From NCBI RefSeq assembly GCF_918741285.1, contig NZ_CAKKNC010000009.1, forward strand, positions 62,001 to 126,000: a stretch of 64,000 bases of DNA, written 5' to 3'. This DNA comes from Sphingobium sp. CECT 9361. Its GTDB lineage: Bacteria > Pseudomonadota > Alphaproteobacteria > Sphingomonadales > Sphingomonadaceae. The stretch's first letter is position 1. Each line of letters begins with the position of its first letter. The translations under genes and the position numbers were made by a program. The notes below the pieces were generated by a model. It made no database searches. It was not told the DNA's origin and saw only the letters and a list, made by a program, of their open reading frames with translations. This document shows positions 35,179-43,690 of the stretch, piece by piece.

Positions 35179-35192
35179 TGTTTGCCACCTAC

Positions 35193-35222
35193 GTCACTTT
35201 ACCTGGCGAGAGGTAAAGTGAC
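35193..35222. repeat. perfect 12-bp inverted repeat with 6-bp spacer
   Basis: GTCACTTTACCT, spacer GGCGAG, AGGTAAAGTGAC. It lies 15 bp after the atpZ remnant and 85 bp before the 3' end of the convergent gene at 35307, so it may be a bidirectional terminator, but no T-run follows. Its size also resembles a recombination site and its arms share ACTTTACC-like sequence with the repeat at 31000. Confidence 0.5.
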
Positions 35223-35306
35223 ACAGTTGGCACTAAAGCAAAGGCGGTGGCGTGCCGTAGTTCGCGAACGGGTTCGATCATTGTGAACCGCTGCCGTCAT
35301 GCGGCT

Positions 35307-35708
35307 TCACGGCTGGGGATAGTTCGTTCGGACGTATTCATTCGCGGCTTCGACCGTGGCGAAGGTGCCTACCGTCACCATGTTTTCGTCGGGCCGCTGC
35401 GACATCTTTAGAAGCAGAATTTGCCCATTCTGAGGGCTCAAAACTGGCCGTTCGCGGACGCGCAGCCAATCAGCCTGTTTGGCCTCGGCCAGCGCGCAAG
35501 CCGCGTCGTAGTCATCGGCCACGCCAAGATGCGTAGACCGATCCCAGGCCCCACCGTTCAAGCATCGAACAGCAATACGGCCGTCGGCCATCGTCACCCC
35601 GAAAGGGCGATCCCACCATGCATCTAATTGGGCCTTGCTGCGCCGTTCGTTCGGCGTGGAGTCGAATAACTTCGGCAGCTTGGGGTCGAGCGGAATTCGG
35701 TTTGCCAT
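35307..35708 (-). CDS. conserved protein of unknown function
   Basis: 133 residues: MANRIPLDPKLPKLFDSTPN, then WWDRPFGVTMADGRIAVRCL and a C-terminal segment with VGTFATVEAANEYVRTNYPQ, a fold reminiscent of small SPOR- or WGR-like repeats but not assignable. It reads as a genuine gene by composition. No operon partner. An open frame at 35725-35832 on the other strand (35 residues, ending HHNDKSKTSEKAL) may be another small protein or remnant. Confidence 0.55.
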   Translation of the reverse strand: MANRIPLDPKLPKLFDSTPNERRSKAQLDAWWDRPFGVTMADGRIAVRCLNGGAWDRSTHLGVADDYDAACALAEAKQADWLRVRERPVLSPQNGQILLLKMSQRPDENMVTVGTFATVEAANEYVRTNYPQP

Positions 35709-35935
35709 ACGTGCCCCTTACAGCATGGGAGCAGCACTAATAAAGCGCTGCGGAACACTCGATCAGCCGGCGCCGGTCTATGGCGAACGGCACCACAACG
35801 ACAAATCGAAGACTTCGGAGAAGGCCTTGTAGGCACTGGCCTCCGTATGGAATGCGACTCCGGTCACATTGATGGTATAGTTTTCGGACAGCTCACAGAG
35901 ATGGAACATCGACAGTTGGATTGCCGGAGACCAGC

Positions 35936-36088
35936 ATGGCGGATTTCAGTCTCAAATATTACAAGCAGCGCGCCACGGGTGAATATCGTGCGGCCGCGCG
36001 GTCGACTTGTAGCGAGCGCATTCTCGCGCACCGGCAGATGGCGCGCCGTTTTGCCGAAAAGGCCCGAAAGGTCCGCCAGGCAGGCTAA
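35936..36088 (+). CDS. small basic protein of unknown function
   Basis: 50 residues, MADFSLKYYKQRATGEYRAA, then HRQMARRFAEKARKVRQAG; about a third of residues are Lys/Arg. GGAG lies 8 bases before the ATG. Highly basic and likely helical, so possibly nucleic-acid binding. It sits about 140 bp upstream of the HU gene. A further 34-codon frame (36108-36212, MSRSADRRADIFMQHWYADG) lies between and is doubtful. Confidence 0.5.
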   Translation: MADFSLKYYKQRATGEYRAAARSTCSERILAHRQMARRFAEKARKVRQAG

Positions 36089-36227
36089 CGCATTCGCCTA
36101 TCGTGTCATGAGCCGGTCTGCTGACCGCAGGGCCGACATTTTCATGCAGCACTGGTACGCCGATGGCGCAGGCCTATTCAGGCAGCTATACAGGGCCCGA
36201 CTTCCACTGTGATGAAGGATCATCCGA

Positions 36228-36503
36228 ATGAACAATAGTGAGCTTGCTGAAACCCTTGCCAGCCAGACCGGCACAACCAAAGCGGACGCCCGCAAGGCGG
36301 TCGACCTCGTCTTCGCGGCAATCGCGGATGCGGCCGCCAAGGGAGAGGAAGTGAGCCTCAACGGGTTTGGGAAGTTCAAAGTCAAGGACGTGCCCGCGCG
36401 CGACGGCCGTAACCCGGCCACCCGCGAAACCATCAAGATTCCGGCGTCCAGGAAGCTCACCTTCACTGTGGCGAAAGCCGTCAAAGACAAGCTCAACGGC
36501 TAG
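36228..36503 (+). CDS. HU-family DNA-binding protein
   Basis: 91 residues: MNNSELAETLASQTGTTKAD, VSLNGFGKFKVKDVPARDGR and NPATRETIKIPASRKLTFTV carry all HU/IHF landmarks, including the conserved RNP beta-arm tip. A nucleoid protein that bends DNA; plasmid-borne copies often assist replication or recombination. A 9-bp hairpin follows the stop. Confidence 0.93.
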   Translation: MNNSELAETLASQTGTTKADARKAVDLVFAAIADAAAKGEEVSLNGFGKFKVKDVPARDGRNPATRETIKIPASRKLTFTVAKAVKDKLNG

Positions 36504-36511
36504 TCGAGGTT

Positions 36512-36542
36512 GACGCCTCGAGCCCCTGAGGACCGAGGCGTC
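36512..36542 (+). terminator. hairpin after the HU gene
   Basis: GACGCCTCG and CGAGGCGTC form a perfect 9-bp stem with a 13-base loop nine bases after the HU stop codon. No T-run follows, so termination may be weak or rho-assisted. Confidence 0.45.
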
Positions 36543-36579
36543 GCCCCCTACCCTGCCTTGATGGTCGGCCCGGCACCAA

Positions 36580-37488
36580 ATGAGCGATAACGACGAACTG
36601 ACTGCGCTCATTCGCGATACATTCTCCCGCATCTGGCCAAGCGGCGATCCCGACATCGCGAACTATCTGACGCCAATGGTGGCGAGGTTCGCGCAGTCGG
36701 ATTGCCGCGACAGCCATTTCCTCGACGAGTTCGGGAGCGGCGATCTCGGCAAGGTGGCGAGCCGGATCTGGGAAGCGATGCTCTATGGACGCTTTCAGGA
36801 CCTCGGCTGGAACATGGCCAGCGAGGACAAGGGCCCCGACTTCATGGTCGATGGCCGGATCTATATCGAGGCGGTAGCCGCACAGCCGGGCGACGCCGCC
36901 AAGGGTGGCTTGCCGCAGGAGTGGCAGGATGGGGGCACCAGTGCCGCTGGGATGGTTCCCACCGACCAGATGCTCCTGCGCTGGACGTCCGTCATCAAAG
37001 CCAAGCGTGATGGCTATCTCAAATGCCAGGAACGGGAGGCGGTCGATCCGAACCTCCCGTTCGTGATCGCCGTGAACGCCTGCCGGCTGGGAGGCGATAC
37101 CCACGGCATTGGGGGCGCCCCGCTCGCGGCCATGGCTGTGCTCCCCTTCGGCAGCCCGCAGGCCCATGTCGACGTGCATACAGGTCAGCCGCTCGGTGGC
37201 TGGCACCTCTCATGGCAAGACACCGTGCTCAAGGCCAACGGGGAAGAGATTCCCACCGACAGCTTCCTCCAGGAGGACTATCGCTGCGTCAGCGCGATCG
37301 TCGGCTGCTCGGGCTTCTACGTCTTTCCCGATGACCGCGACAAATTCTGTGGCCAACCGCCATATTATGTCATTCACAATCCACTCACCACCAGTCCCCT
37401 CCCCCAGCCTTGGCTCCCCGGTGCGATTGAATACGCCGTCACTGCCCATGAAGCGCACCGCCTTCAATTGGACCAACTGCCGGCCTAG
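36580..37488 (+). CDS. putative PD-(D/E)xK-like nuclease or defence protein, unrecognised
   Basis: 302 residues, soluble. The segment IWEAMLYGRFQDLGWNMASE then KGPDFMVDGRIYIEAVA has the order E65, P86-D87, E97-x-V99 that resembles the restriction-endonuclease core, although the expected Lys is Val. The rest (DDRDKFCGQPPYYVIHNPLT) is family-specific. It lies next to an AbiE operon in a defence-rich region. The nuclease idea is inference. Confidence 0.5.
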   Translation: MSDNDELTALIRDTFSRIWPSGDPDIANYLTPMVARFAQSDCRDSHFLDEFGSGDLGKVASRIWEAMLYGRFQDLGWNMASEDKGPDFMVDGRIYIEAVAAQPGDAAKGGLPQEWQDGGTSAAGMVPTDQMLLRWTSVIKAKRDGYLKCQEREAVDPNLPFVIAVNACRLGGDTHGIGGAPLAAMAVLPFGSPQAHVDVHTGQPLGGWHLSWQDTVLKANGEEIPTDSFLQEDYRCVSAIVGCSGFYVFPDDRDKFCGQPPYYVIHNPLTTSPLPQPWLPGAIEYAVTAHEAHRLQLDQLPA

Positions 37489-37519
37489 CTGCGCCCTGTT
37501 CACGACCGAGATGGGTTGG

Positions 37520-38443
37520 TTACGAAAGCGCCGCTTCCAGCGCTGCCAGACCCGCCTGATGCCTCTTGGGCTGCGCGTCTCTGAACCGATGGATGTTCAT
37601 CAATTTGAACTGCGGCGCTGGAAGCTCACGGATCGCGGGCAACGGGAAGCTTTCCCACTCCGGATCCCCAGCCTCGAAGCTTGTGAGAAACCGTCGATCA
37701 GCGGCGTCCAGCGAGGCGTGAAGCGTCTGCACAAGGCGCTTGAGCGTTTCGACATGATCCTCGTAGGTGAATGGCTCGAAGGGCATTCCTTCGAACTGAG
37801 CCTTGAATGTGGCGCTTTGGTCCTTTCGGCTCGGGCTGATCAGCTCAGCGACCGGGCGCCCGTGGCTTACGAGAGCTGCGACGACGCCATGACGAACCTC
37901 GTCAACGAGCCCTTCCCCGTCCAGCAGGCGCTTCACATCGAACAGATCGCGCGGGTGCTGCCGGTCGAGCGCGGCACAAATCTTCCCACCGAAAAGCTCG
38001 CCGTGCGAGAGGCATCGCGCCTCGACGAATGCCTCAAATCTCTCCTGCACCTGGTCCGAACATGGCAAGTCGCGGAGGGGAAGGAGATGGCCGCGCAGGG
38101 TGGGATTGACCTCCACCTTGATCTGGGTCTTGCCGCGCTGGCAGTTGAGCTTGACCTCCATCCCTTCCTGGCCCTGGCGTGTCTGGGTCACGCGGGTCGG
38201 TGGCAGGCGGCGTTCGATGTCCGCCTTGATCCGGGCGAGAGCCTCACTGATCGCGCGCAAGGATTGGGTCCGGTCGTGGATCGGTAGGTAGGTCAGATCG
38301 ATGTCGACCGAGAGGCGCGGAAGATCCCATTCGAACAGGTTGATGGCGGTGCCGCCCTTCAGCGCGAAGACGGGATCGGCCATGACCAGCGGCAGGACAT
38401 CCAGCAGGAGCCGGACCTGATCGCGATATTGGTCAGTTGCCAC
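37520..38443 (-). CDS. AbiEii-type nucleotidyltransferase toxin (copy 2, GTG start)
   Basis: About 307 residues from the GTG at 38443, which overlaps the antitoxin's last codons; an upstream ATG at 38488 is deeper in the antitoxin gene. ALKGGTAINLFEWDLPRLSV followed by DIDLTYL is the nucleotidyltransferase core (GG-T/S, DxD). RCLSHGELFGGKICAALDRQ and HPRDLFDVKRLL are typical of this subgroup. Predicted growth-arresting toxin of a type IV toxin-antitoxin pair. Sequence is quite different from copy 1 at 31086. Confidence 0.85.
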   Translation of the reverse strand: MATDQYRDQVRLLLDVLPLVMADPVFALKGGTAINLFEWDLPRLSVDIDLTYLPIHDRTQSLRAISEALARIKADIERRLPPTRVTQTRQGQEGMEVKLNCQRGKTQIKVEVNPTLRGHLLPLRDLPCSDQVQERFEAFVEARCLSHGELFGGKICAALDRQHPRDLFDVKRLLDGEGLVDEVRHGVVAALVSHGRPVAELISPSRKDQSATFKAQFEGMPFEPFTYEDHVETLKRLVQTLHASLDAADRRFLTSFEAGDPEWESFPLPAIRELPAPQFKLMNIHRFRDAQPKRHQAGLAALEAALS

Positions 38444-39206
38444 CCGAGACGAGCTCCTTGGGCAGGAGCAGCCGGTATTTCGGGACATAGCGCCCCATTT
38501 TCACAAGGCTGCGATCACCCGAACCGAGGTCTATCTGCTCCACCTTCAGATGGCGCATGACGGCGAGATCCGCTCGCTCCGCAAGATAGAGGAACAGCCG
38601 CCGGACCTTCACCGACGTGCACGCCTCGAGCAGCGATTGCATGAGCTTGGGACGGAGCGACGTCATGCCTTCGACGATCTGGCCGGCCTCGACGAGATCG
38701 AATTCCTTGGGTGCAAGGTGCAGCAGCTCCAGGATGGCCCGTTCGGGCGTCGCCGTGGTCAATGGATAGCCTTCCGGGCTTCGCTGCTCGGTGAGGCCGA
38801 GGTCATTCGGCAGCAGCTTGCTTTGCATGTGCCGAACCTCTTCCCCCCAATGCGTCTGGAACCAGGCCGGCAGGACGATATGCAGCGGAGAGAAGAGATA
38901 GGCCTTGCTCTCTCCGAAGCGCAGATAGTGGCTGTTGCCCGTCATCTCGAGGGCCGTCAGGGCTCCCACATGGACCGGGAGCTTGAGTTGCGATTGAACG
39001 CTGTATAGCGCGCCCTGCCAGGTCACGGTTTCCATGGGGCGCTTGAAAGCACCGCGGCCAAGCGAGACCAGCCACTGTGAGGCGGTATAGTTCTGCAGAT
39101 CCTGCGCCGTCAGCCCGAGCGCCTTGAGATGCGGGCTGGTCGCCACGGTGTGCGGCTCCCAAGCGTCGAGCAACGACTTCAATTTATCGGTTCGAGCTAC
39201 CTTCAT
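38433..39206 (-). CDS. AbiEi-type antitoxin and autorepressor (copy 2)
   Basis: 257 residues: N-terminal winged helix (LKSLLDAWEPHTVATSPHLK, LNYTASQWLVSLGRGAFKR region) and the AbiEi_3 type C-terminal domain (TATPERAILELLHLAPKEFD, RRLFLYLAERADLAVMRHLK). It overlaps the toxin gene by 11 bp. AbiEi antitoxins bind inverted repeats upstream of their operon; four TGGCATA motifs lie right there. Confidence 0.82.
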   Translation of the reverse strand: MKVARTDKLKSLLDAWEPHTVATSPHLKALGLTAQDLQNYTASQWLVSLGRGAFKRPMETVTWQGALYSVQSQLKLPVHVGALTALEMTGNSHYLRFGESKAYLFSPLHIVLPAWFQTHWGEEVRHMQSKLLPNDLGLTEQRSPEGYPLTTATPERAILELLHLAPKEFDLVEAGQIVEGMTSLRPKLMQSLLEACTSVKVRRLFLYLAERADLAVMRHLKVEQIDLGSGDRSLVKMGRYVPKYRLLLPKELVSGGN

Positions 39207-39283
39207 GGCATATCTTTGGCATAAATTCCAAGGTTCCTCAATCCCTCGGAATTTCAGTCCGAATATGCCAGGGATATATGCCA
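39206..39283. promoter_or_regulatory. AbiEi operator candidate: four TGGCATA/TATGCCA boxes
   Basis: TGGCATA occurs at 39206 and 39217 on the plus strand and TATGCCA (its complement) at 39264 and 39277, giving paired inverted boxes around an AAATTCC...GGAATTT inverted repeat (39223-39254). The array starts at the antitoxin start codon. This layout fits cooperative autorepression by AbiEi. Confidence 0.55.
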
Positions 39284-39367
39284 GGCAGATTTTTCAATGC
39301 TGGGCTCCATGGCTTAGATGAACGCCGGCGCTATCCAAAAAATGGGAGCCGAGGACTCCTATCCAGT

Positions 39368-39690
39368 CTATGCCTCTGGCATTGCCCTGCGCATAAATGC
39401 ATCGAATAGCGGAACGGTGAACGCGGTTTGCCCGTATCCCGGCGTGTAGATCATCCCTTTTGCCACGAGTGAGGCCCGCACAGGTCCGAAAGACGACGCT
39501 TTGCGCTGCAAATGGTCCGCGATCGCGGTCGAACTGTAGGGTCCTGGACCAAGGTCTGCCATAGCCCTCAAATAGCGCTTCTCGGAGGGCGTAAGGCGAT
39601 CAAATCGGACACGAAAGAAGCTGTCATCCAGCGCCGATATTGCTGCGGGATGTGCGACGGCGACATCGTTTGCCGTAAGCCGCCCAGTCA
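39368..39690 (-). pseudogene. AAA-type ATPase, C-terminal winged-helix remnant
   Basis: The frame reads LDDSFFRVRFDRLTPSEKRY, LRAMADLGPGPYSS and KGMIYTPGYGQTAFTVPLFD, the usual C-terminus of a family of AAA-ATPases (ORC/DUF-type ATP-binding proteins, about 400 residues). The ATPase domain is absent: at about 39676-39690 it abuts a traH fragment in another frame. The bases TGGGCGGC could serve both genes, so a short-homology deletion is possible. Confidence 0.65.
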
Positions 39691-40325
39691 GAGAACACGC
39701 CCTGACTATTTCCGACCGCCTCGCAGATCGTCGCACGCGTCGTCTCCATCTGCGGCCAAATGCCGCCGACCAGCGCCTGCGCGGTCTCGCAGCTCGAGAT
39801 GTTCATCTGGTTGAGGAGCTGTGCCTTCTGGCTGAACTCATCCATGACCTTGCCGATCTCGGGCGATACGGAATCGATGGCGAGCTTGAAGGCGAAGCCG
39901 AGCGCATTGTTCGCTGTGGCCTTCAACATGGCCACGATCTCGGAGGCGTTGATGAACGAGAAGCTGCCCGAGAACAGGTCGATGCCGCCGCAGCCCGCCC
40001 GGGCGCTGGGAAGCTGAAGATTGAACGGTTGCACGCTTTTCTGCGGAAAACGCGTCCAGACATTGCCGAGCGAATAGTAGCCGGCGGATTGTCCCTGGAA
40101 GGCCGAAGGGCCGGTGACATTGGCCGCCCCGCCCGCGTCCGAGAAAAAGTTGTTCATCTCGGAGGCGACGTCGGCGCGCGCCACGCCTACAATCGCGAAA
40201 TTGAGCGCGGCGATCATCGCCATCGAGGCGCCCGCCGAACGGAGGATGAGCCCTGCAGAGAGGATGACATGGGCCACGGCGAAGACTGTCTTGAAGGACG
40301 CGACGCGGGGCACAGCGACGCGCAC
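39676..40325 (-). pseudogene. traH: traH (F-type T4SS pilus assembly), both ends damaged
   Basis: ASEMNNFFSDAGGAANVTGP, GQSAGYYSLGNVWTR, GCGGIDLFSGSFSFINASEI and NISSCETAQALVGGIWPQME are clear TraH. Full-length TraH is about 450 residues; this stops after GVFSDWAA where the AAA-ATPase remnant begins. Upstream the first residues run directly out of the traC frame at about 40320, so the natural start is uncertain. TraH is needed for pilus assembly; this form lacks its C-terminal half. Confidence 0.78.
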
Positions 40326-41809
40326 AGTTCCTGAAGCGTCACCGACTTGCCCGACCCGGACTTGCCGACGACGGCGACATTATGGTTCCCCGCCTTGTTC
40401 TCGAAGGGACTCCAGAAATAGGGCTGGCCGCGCCGCCCGATCAGCATCAGATGCGGAACCTGGCTTCCCAGAAACTCACCTTGGATCGGGGCGAGATTGG
40501 CGGCCGTCGTGGTGAGCAGCGTGCGCATCCGTTTCATGCGCTCAAGGTCGCGCGAAAGCCCATTCGCCATCGTCATGGGCATCGCGCACAGCAGCCCCAT
40601 GATCTGCAGATATCGATCGTCGAGGAGGTCCCAGCCCGCAGCCCGGTAGACCGACTTCAGCACCCGCTCGTTGGCATCACCCCTGCCCTTGGGCGAGAAA
40701 GAGGTGACGCTGAAGAACACCCGAACAAGTTTGCGGCCCTGGCGGATTTCGTCGTTCACATAGCGCCATTCCTGGCTCTGGTCCTTGAGCTGCGGGAGGA
40801 AGCGTGACGACTTGGAATCGGCGAGGCTCGTCGTCCGCATGAACTTGAAGCTCGCCTTGTTGCTCGCAGCCATGGGATCGGGGAATTCGACGCAGAGATT
40901 GGTCGCGATCGGGCACGGCATGCGCAGCTTGTCGGTGAACATGTCGCCGATCAGGCGGGCGACATCCCAGGGCGCCCAGCGCGCCGGCAGGTTGCGGACC
41001 GAAAAGGAGCGGACGTCGAAGACGTCGGGCAGGATCTCGCCAATCTCTGGTGCTTCGTCGATCGTCTTGCCAGTGGGGCGGAAGCGCTCGGTCCGCAGCA
41101 GCATGCGGTCGGGCTCGACATGCAGCTCGACGTCGCGGCGGATGGCCTGGTCGGCGATGGGATCAAGCGGATTGTAGCTGACGACATCCTCGCCGGCCGC
41201 GGTTGTCGGCGAGGTGATGTCGTCGATCCAGGCGATCAGCGCAGGCGGGTCCATCTTGCGCGCCGAGACATTGATCGACGCCAGCGCCGAGATGAGGCCG
41301 TCCATGACCGCGACGATCTCCTCGGTCGTGACGCTCGAGGTTTCGGGCGTCGAATAGGAGATCGCGACCCGGTGGTTGCGCAGAGAAAAGGGCGCGTCGG
41401 CCGACAGTGACTTCCAGACCCCGTCGGTCAGAAAATCGACCCTGTGCTTGGCCATGCGCTCATAGACGCCGCGCGCCGAGTAGCGCGGCAGATACCATTT
41501 CGAGAGGCGCTCGCCGATCCGCGGGCTCATCCATTGGTGGAACTGCAGGCAGCCGGGCGCGGGGATCGCTTCCGACAGGAATTGCGTGAGAATCTCACCC
41601 GTCCGCTCATCAGCACCAACGAGCGGCGCCGCCTCGATCACGAAGCCCCGAGAGGCGCTGTTGTAAAAGATCCCGGTCTTGGGATCATAGCTTCGATAGG
41701 GCAGCCAGTGCGCGAGCATCGGGACACCGAGTTCCGGCCGTTCGGCGTCAGGCCGCTTGGCGTCGCCAAGTATCCCGGAAAGCAGGCTTTCGAAGACGCC
41801 CCCCGCCAT
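40315..41809 (-). pseudogene. traC: traC (conjugative pilus assembly ATPase), truncated just after Walker A
   Basis: About 495 in-family residues of roughly 850. The N-terminal TraC/VirB4 domain is intact (PYRSYDPKTGIFYNSASRGF, LHVEPDRMLLRTERFRPTGK) and the Walker A VVGKSGSGKSVTLQEL occurs at about 480-494. Directly after LQELCASL the frame loses similarity and a traH segment follows in another frame (about 40310-40325). Walker B and the rest of the motor are missing, so no pilus ATPase activity is expected. Confidence 0.82.
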
Positions 41810-41810
41810 C

Positions 41811-42821
41811 TCACTTATCCTCCTGGACGGCAGCGGGGAAGTTCGCGGCCTTCACGGTCGGAGCGATCGCGGCGGGTGCGGCCTGCACTCCCGACCGCGC
41901 GGCGGCGGCATCCCGCGCGCCCTTTGCGGCGCCGTTCGCGACGGCCTGATAGCGGGGATCGGCCTTCACACGCGCGGCCGCTTCCGTTCCGGCAACACTC
42001 GCAGCCGGCGGCGCTACCTGCGCCTTGGCTTCGGGACTGCCGCCCGTCGATGCCCCTGAGGGGGGTGGGAGCACCGACGAGGCGGCAGTCGGCGGTGAGT
42101 GGCTCAAAGCCGCCGCCGGTCCCGAGCCGGATGCCGCTTGCGCCCTGGGGGCAAGACGCGTCCTGACATCCGCTTTGATTGCTCTGATCGGATCTGGCGC
42201 CGCATCGGGCTTGCGTGCCCGCGCGGCAGCAACGGCAGCCGGATCCGGGGCATTCGGATCAGCGACGGCGAGACCCTCCAGCGGTGGATCGGCCCGGTCG
42301 ACCGCGTCGGCCAGCGATTCCGGCAGAGCCGACGCGGCGGCCGCCGTGCGGCGCGGCGGCAAGGATGCCTGCATCAGCGCCTGCTGCTGCCACTCGCCGC
42401 GGGCGACGACCGCATGGACCGCGCTCGCTTCGTGGAGCCGTCCCCGCTCGTCAATGTAAGGCTGAAAGACGATCCGCAGCACTTTCTCCTGTGTGCGGCC
42501 CGCGTCAGCCACAGCGAGGCGAGCTGGCTGGATAGCCTCCGCACGGTTTGACCGGCCGCGCATGGGTTGCCGCTGATTGCCTGTGGGCAAGGTATCGGCC
42601 TCCGAAGCGTCGGCGGAGATGAGCGCCAGGGCGCGATCGTCAATCGTCGCACTCGGCGCGCAGATTCCATCCGGTGCGGCGCAAGAGAAGCTGCCGCGCA
42701 CATTGCCGCCGAGGCTGGCGCAACCGCTCAGCGCGAGCAGGCTGGTGAGGCCAAACGTGCCGGCAAGCCAGAGCCGCTGGCGCGCGCCAACACGCGCCGT
42801 GGAGGACCGCCGCGTCACGAC
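41811..42821 (-). CDS. traV: TraV-like lipoprotein of the conjugation outer-membrane core
   Basis: About 336 residues from the GTG at 42821, chosen because AAGGGAGGG lies five to six bases upstream; ATG 42839 is an alternative. The lipobox LLALSGCASLGG marks a lipoprotein. RIVFQPYIDERGRLHEASAV is typical of TraV, which with TraK and TraB forms the outer-membrane pore. A long Ala/Pro-rich C-terminal region follows. It ends one base before traC. Confidence 0.8.
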   Translation of the reverse strand, partial: VVTRRSSTARVGARQRLWLAGTFGLTSLLALSGCASLGGNVRGSFSCAAPDGICAPSATIDDRALALISADASEADTLPTGNQRQPMRGRSNRAEAIQPARLAVADAGRTQEKVLRIVFQPYIDERGRLHEASAVHAVVARGEWQQQALMQASLPPRRTAAAASALPESLADAVDRADPPLEGLAVADPNAPDPAAVAAARARKPDAAPDPIRAIKADVRTRLAPRAQAASGSGPAAALSHSPPTAASSVLPPPSGASTGGSPEAKAQVAPPAASVAGTEAAARVKADPRYQAVANGAAKGARDAAAARSGVQAAPAAIAPTVKAANFPAAVQEDK

Positions 42822-43690
42822 TGCCCTCCCTTGAGCCAATTTTCGAGGAATGCGCGCGGGCGATAACCTTCGATCACCGCGCCGTCACCACGGACGATGA
42901 CGGGCGTACCGCTCAGACCATGGCGGTGGGCGAATGCCTCGTTCGCATCGAGCCCGGAGGTGTCGCAGGATGCGCCGCCCTTTACCTCCTCGCCCGCATA
43001 GGCCGCGTGAAGGGCGGCTTCGCGGTTCCTGGCGCAATAGACGCGATCCGCCACGTCGCGGCTCCCCAGAACCGAGATCGGCCGTTCGACCACGCGCAGG
43101 TTCATATCCTTCAGCACGCTCGTCAGCGCCCGGCAGTAGCCGCAGCGGAAGTCGGTGAAGACCGTGACCGTCTGGCCCGACGGATTGCCCCAGACGATGG
43201 CACCATCGCGCGGCAGTTCCGCCAGCGAGAGCTTTTGCGGCGTCGCAGGGCGGGCAAGCTTCTCGGCGCGCCCGGGCGTCGCTGCTGCGAGCTGGGCGCT
43301 TTCGTCGTCGCCTCCCGCATTGGCCGCGGCATTTGCCTTGGCGGCAGCCCCAACCAGCATGTCAGGGTTCATTTCGAGCAGCCGGGCGGCGGTGATGTCC
43401 TGCCGGGTCTGCATGTCATAAACACGCCCGATGACGAGGAAGCGCGCCCCGGTGTCCACGTAGAACAGGTTGGCGCCGGCGGTGACCTCGCAGAGACCAC
43501 TGATCTTCCCGCAATCGATCGCGGTGACCGGCGTCTTGGGCAACCGCGTCTTCAGCAGCAGCCGGACCCGATCTTCCGGGCTGTTGGTGTCGGCCGCAAG
43601 CGCGATACCGGCAACGCTGAGCCCAAGAAGCGTGGTGAGGACCAGGCGCGACGGACGCGCCAGCGTGCGGATGCGGTCAATTGCGGACAT
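42815..43690 (-). CDS. DsbC-type thiol:disulfide isomerase of the tra locus
   Basis: About 291 residues with a signal peptide (TTLLGLSVAGIALAADTNSP). FTDFRCGYCRALTSVLKDMN is the thioredoxin CxxC; the N-terminal dimerisation region (TPVTAIDCGKISGLCEVTAG) resembles DsbC. In F-type T4SS loci such a protein helps fold Cys-rich Tra proteins such as TraH, TraU and TraN. Between traB and traV with short overlaps. Complete. Confidence 0.85.
   Translation of the reverse strand: MSAIDRIRTLARPSRLVLTTLLGLSVAGIALAADTNSPEDRVRLLLKTRLPKTPVTAIDCGKISGLCEVTAGANLFYVDTGARFLVIGRVYDMQTRQDITAARLLEMNPDMLVGAAAKANAAANAGGDDESAQLAAATPGRAEKLARPATPQKLSLAELPRDGAIVWGNPSGQTVTVFTDFRCGYCRALTSVLKDMNLRVVERPISVLGSRDVADRVYCARNREAALHAAYAGEEVKGGASCDTSGLDANEAFAHRHGLSGTPVIVRGDGAVIEGYRPRAFLENWLKGGQS

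Noticed and set aside
36108..36212. 34-codon frame upstream of the HU gene
   Set aside because: No ribosome binding site; kept only as a note beside the better-supported 50-residue gene at 35936.
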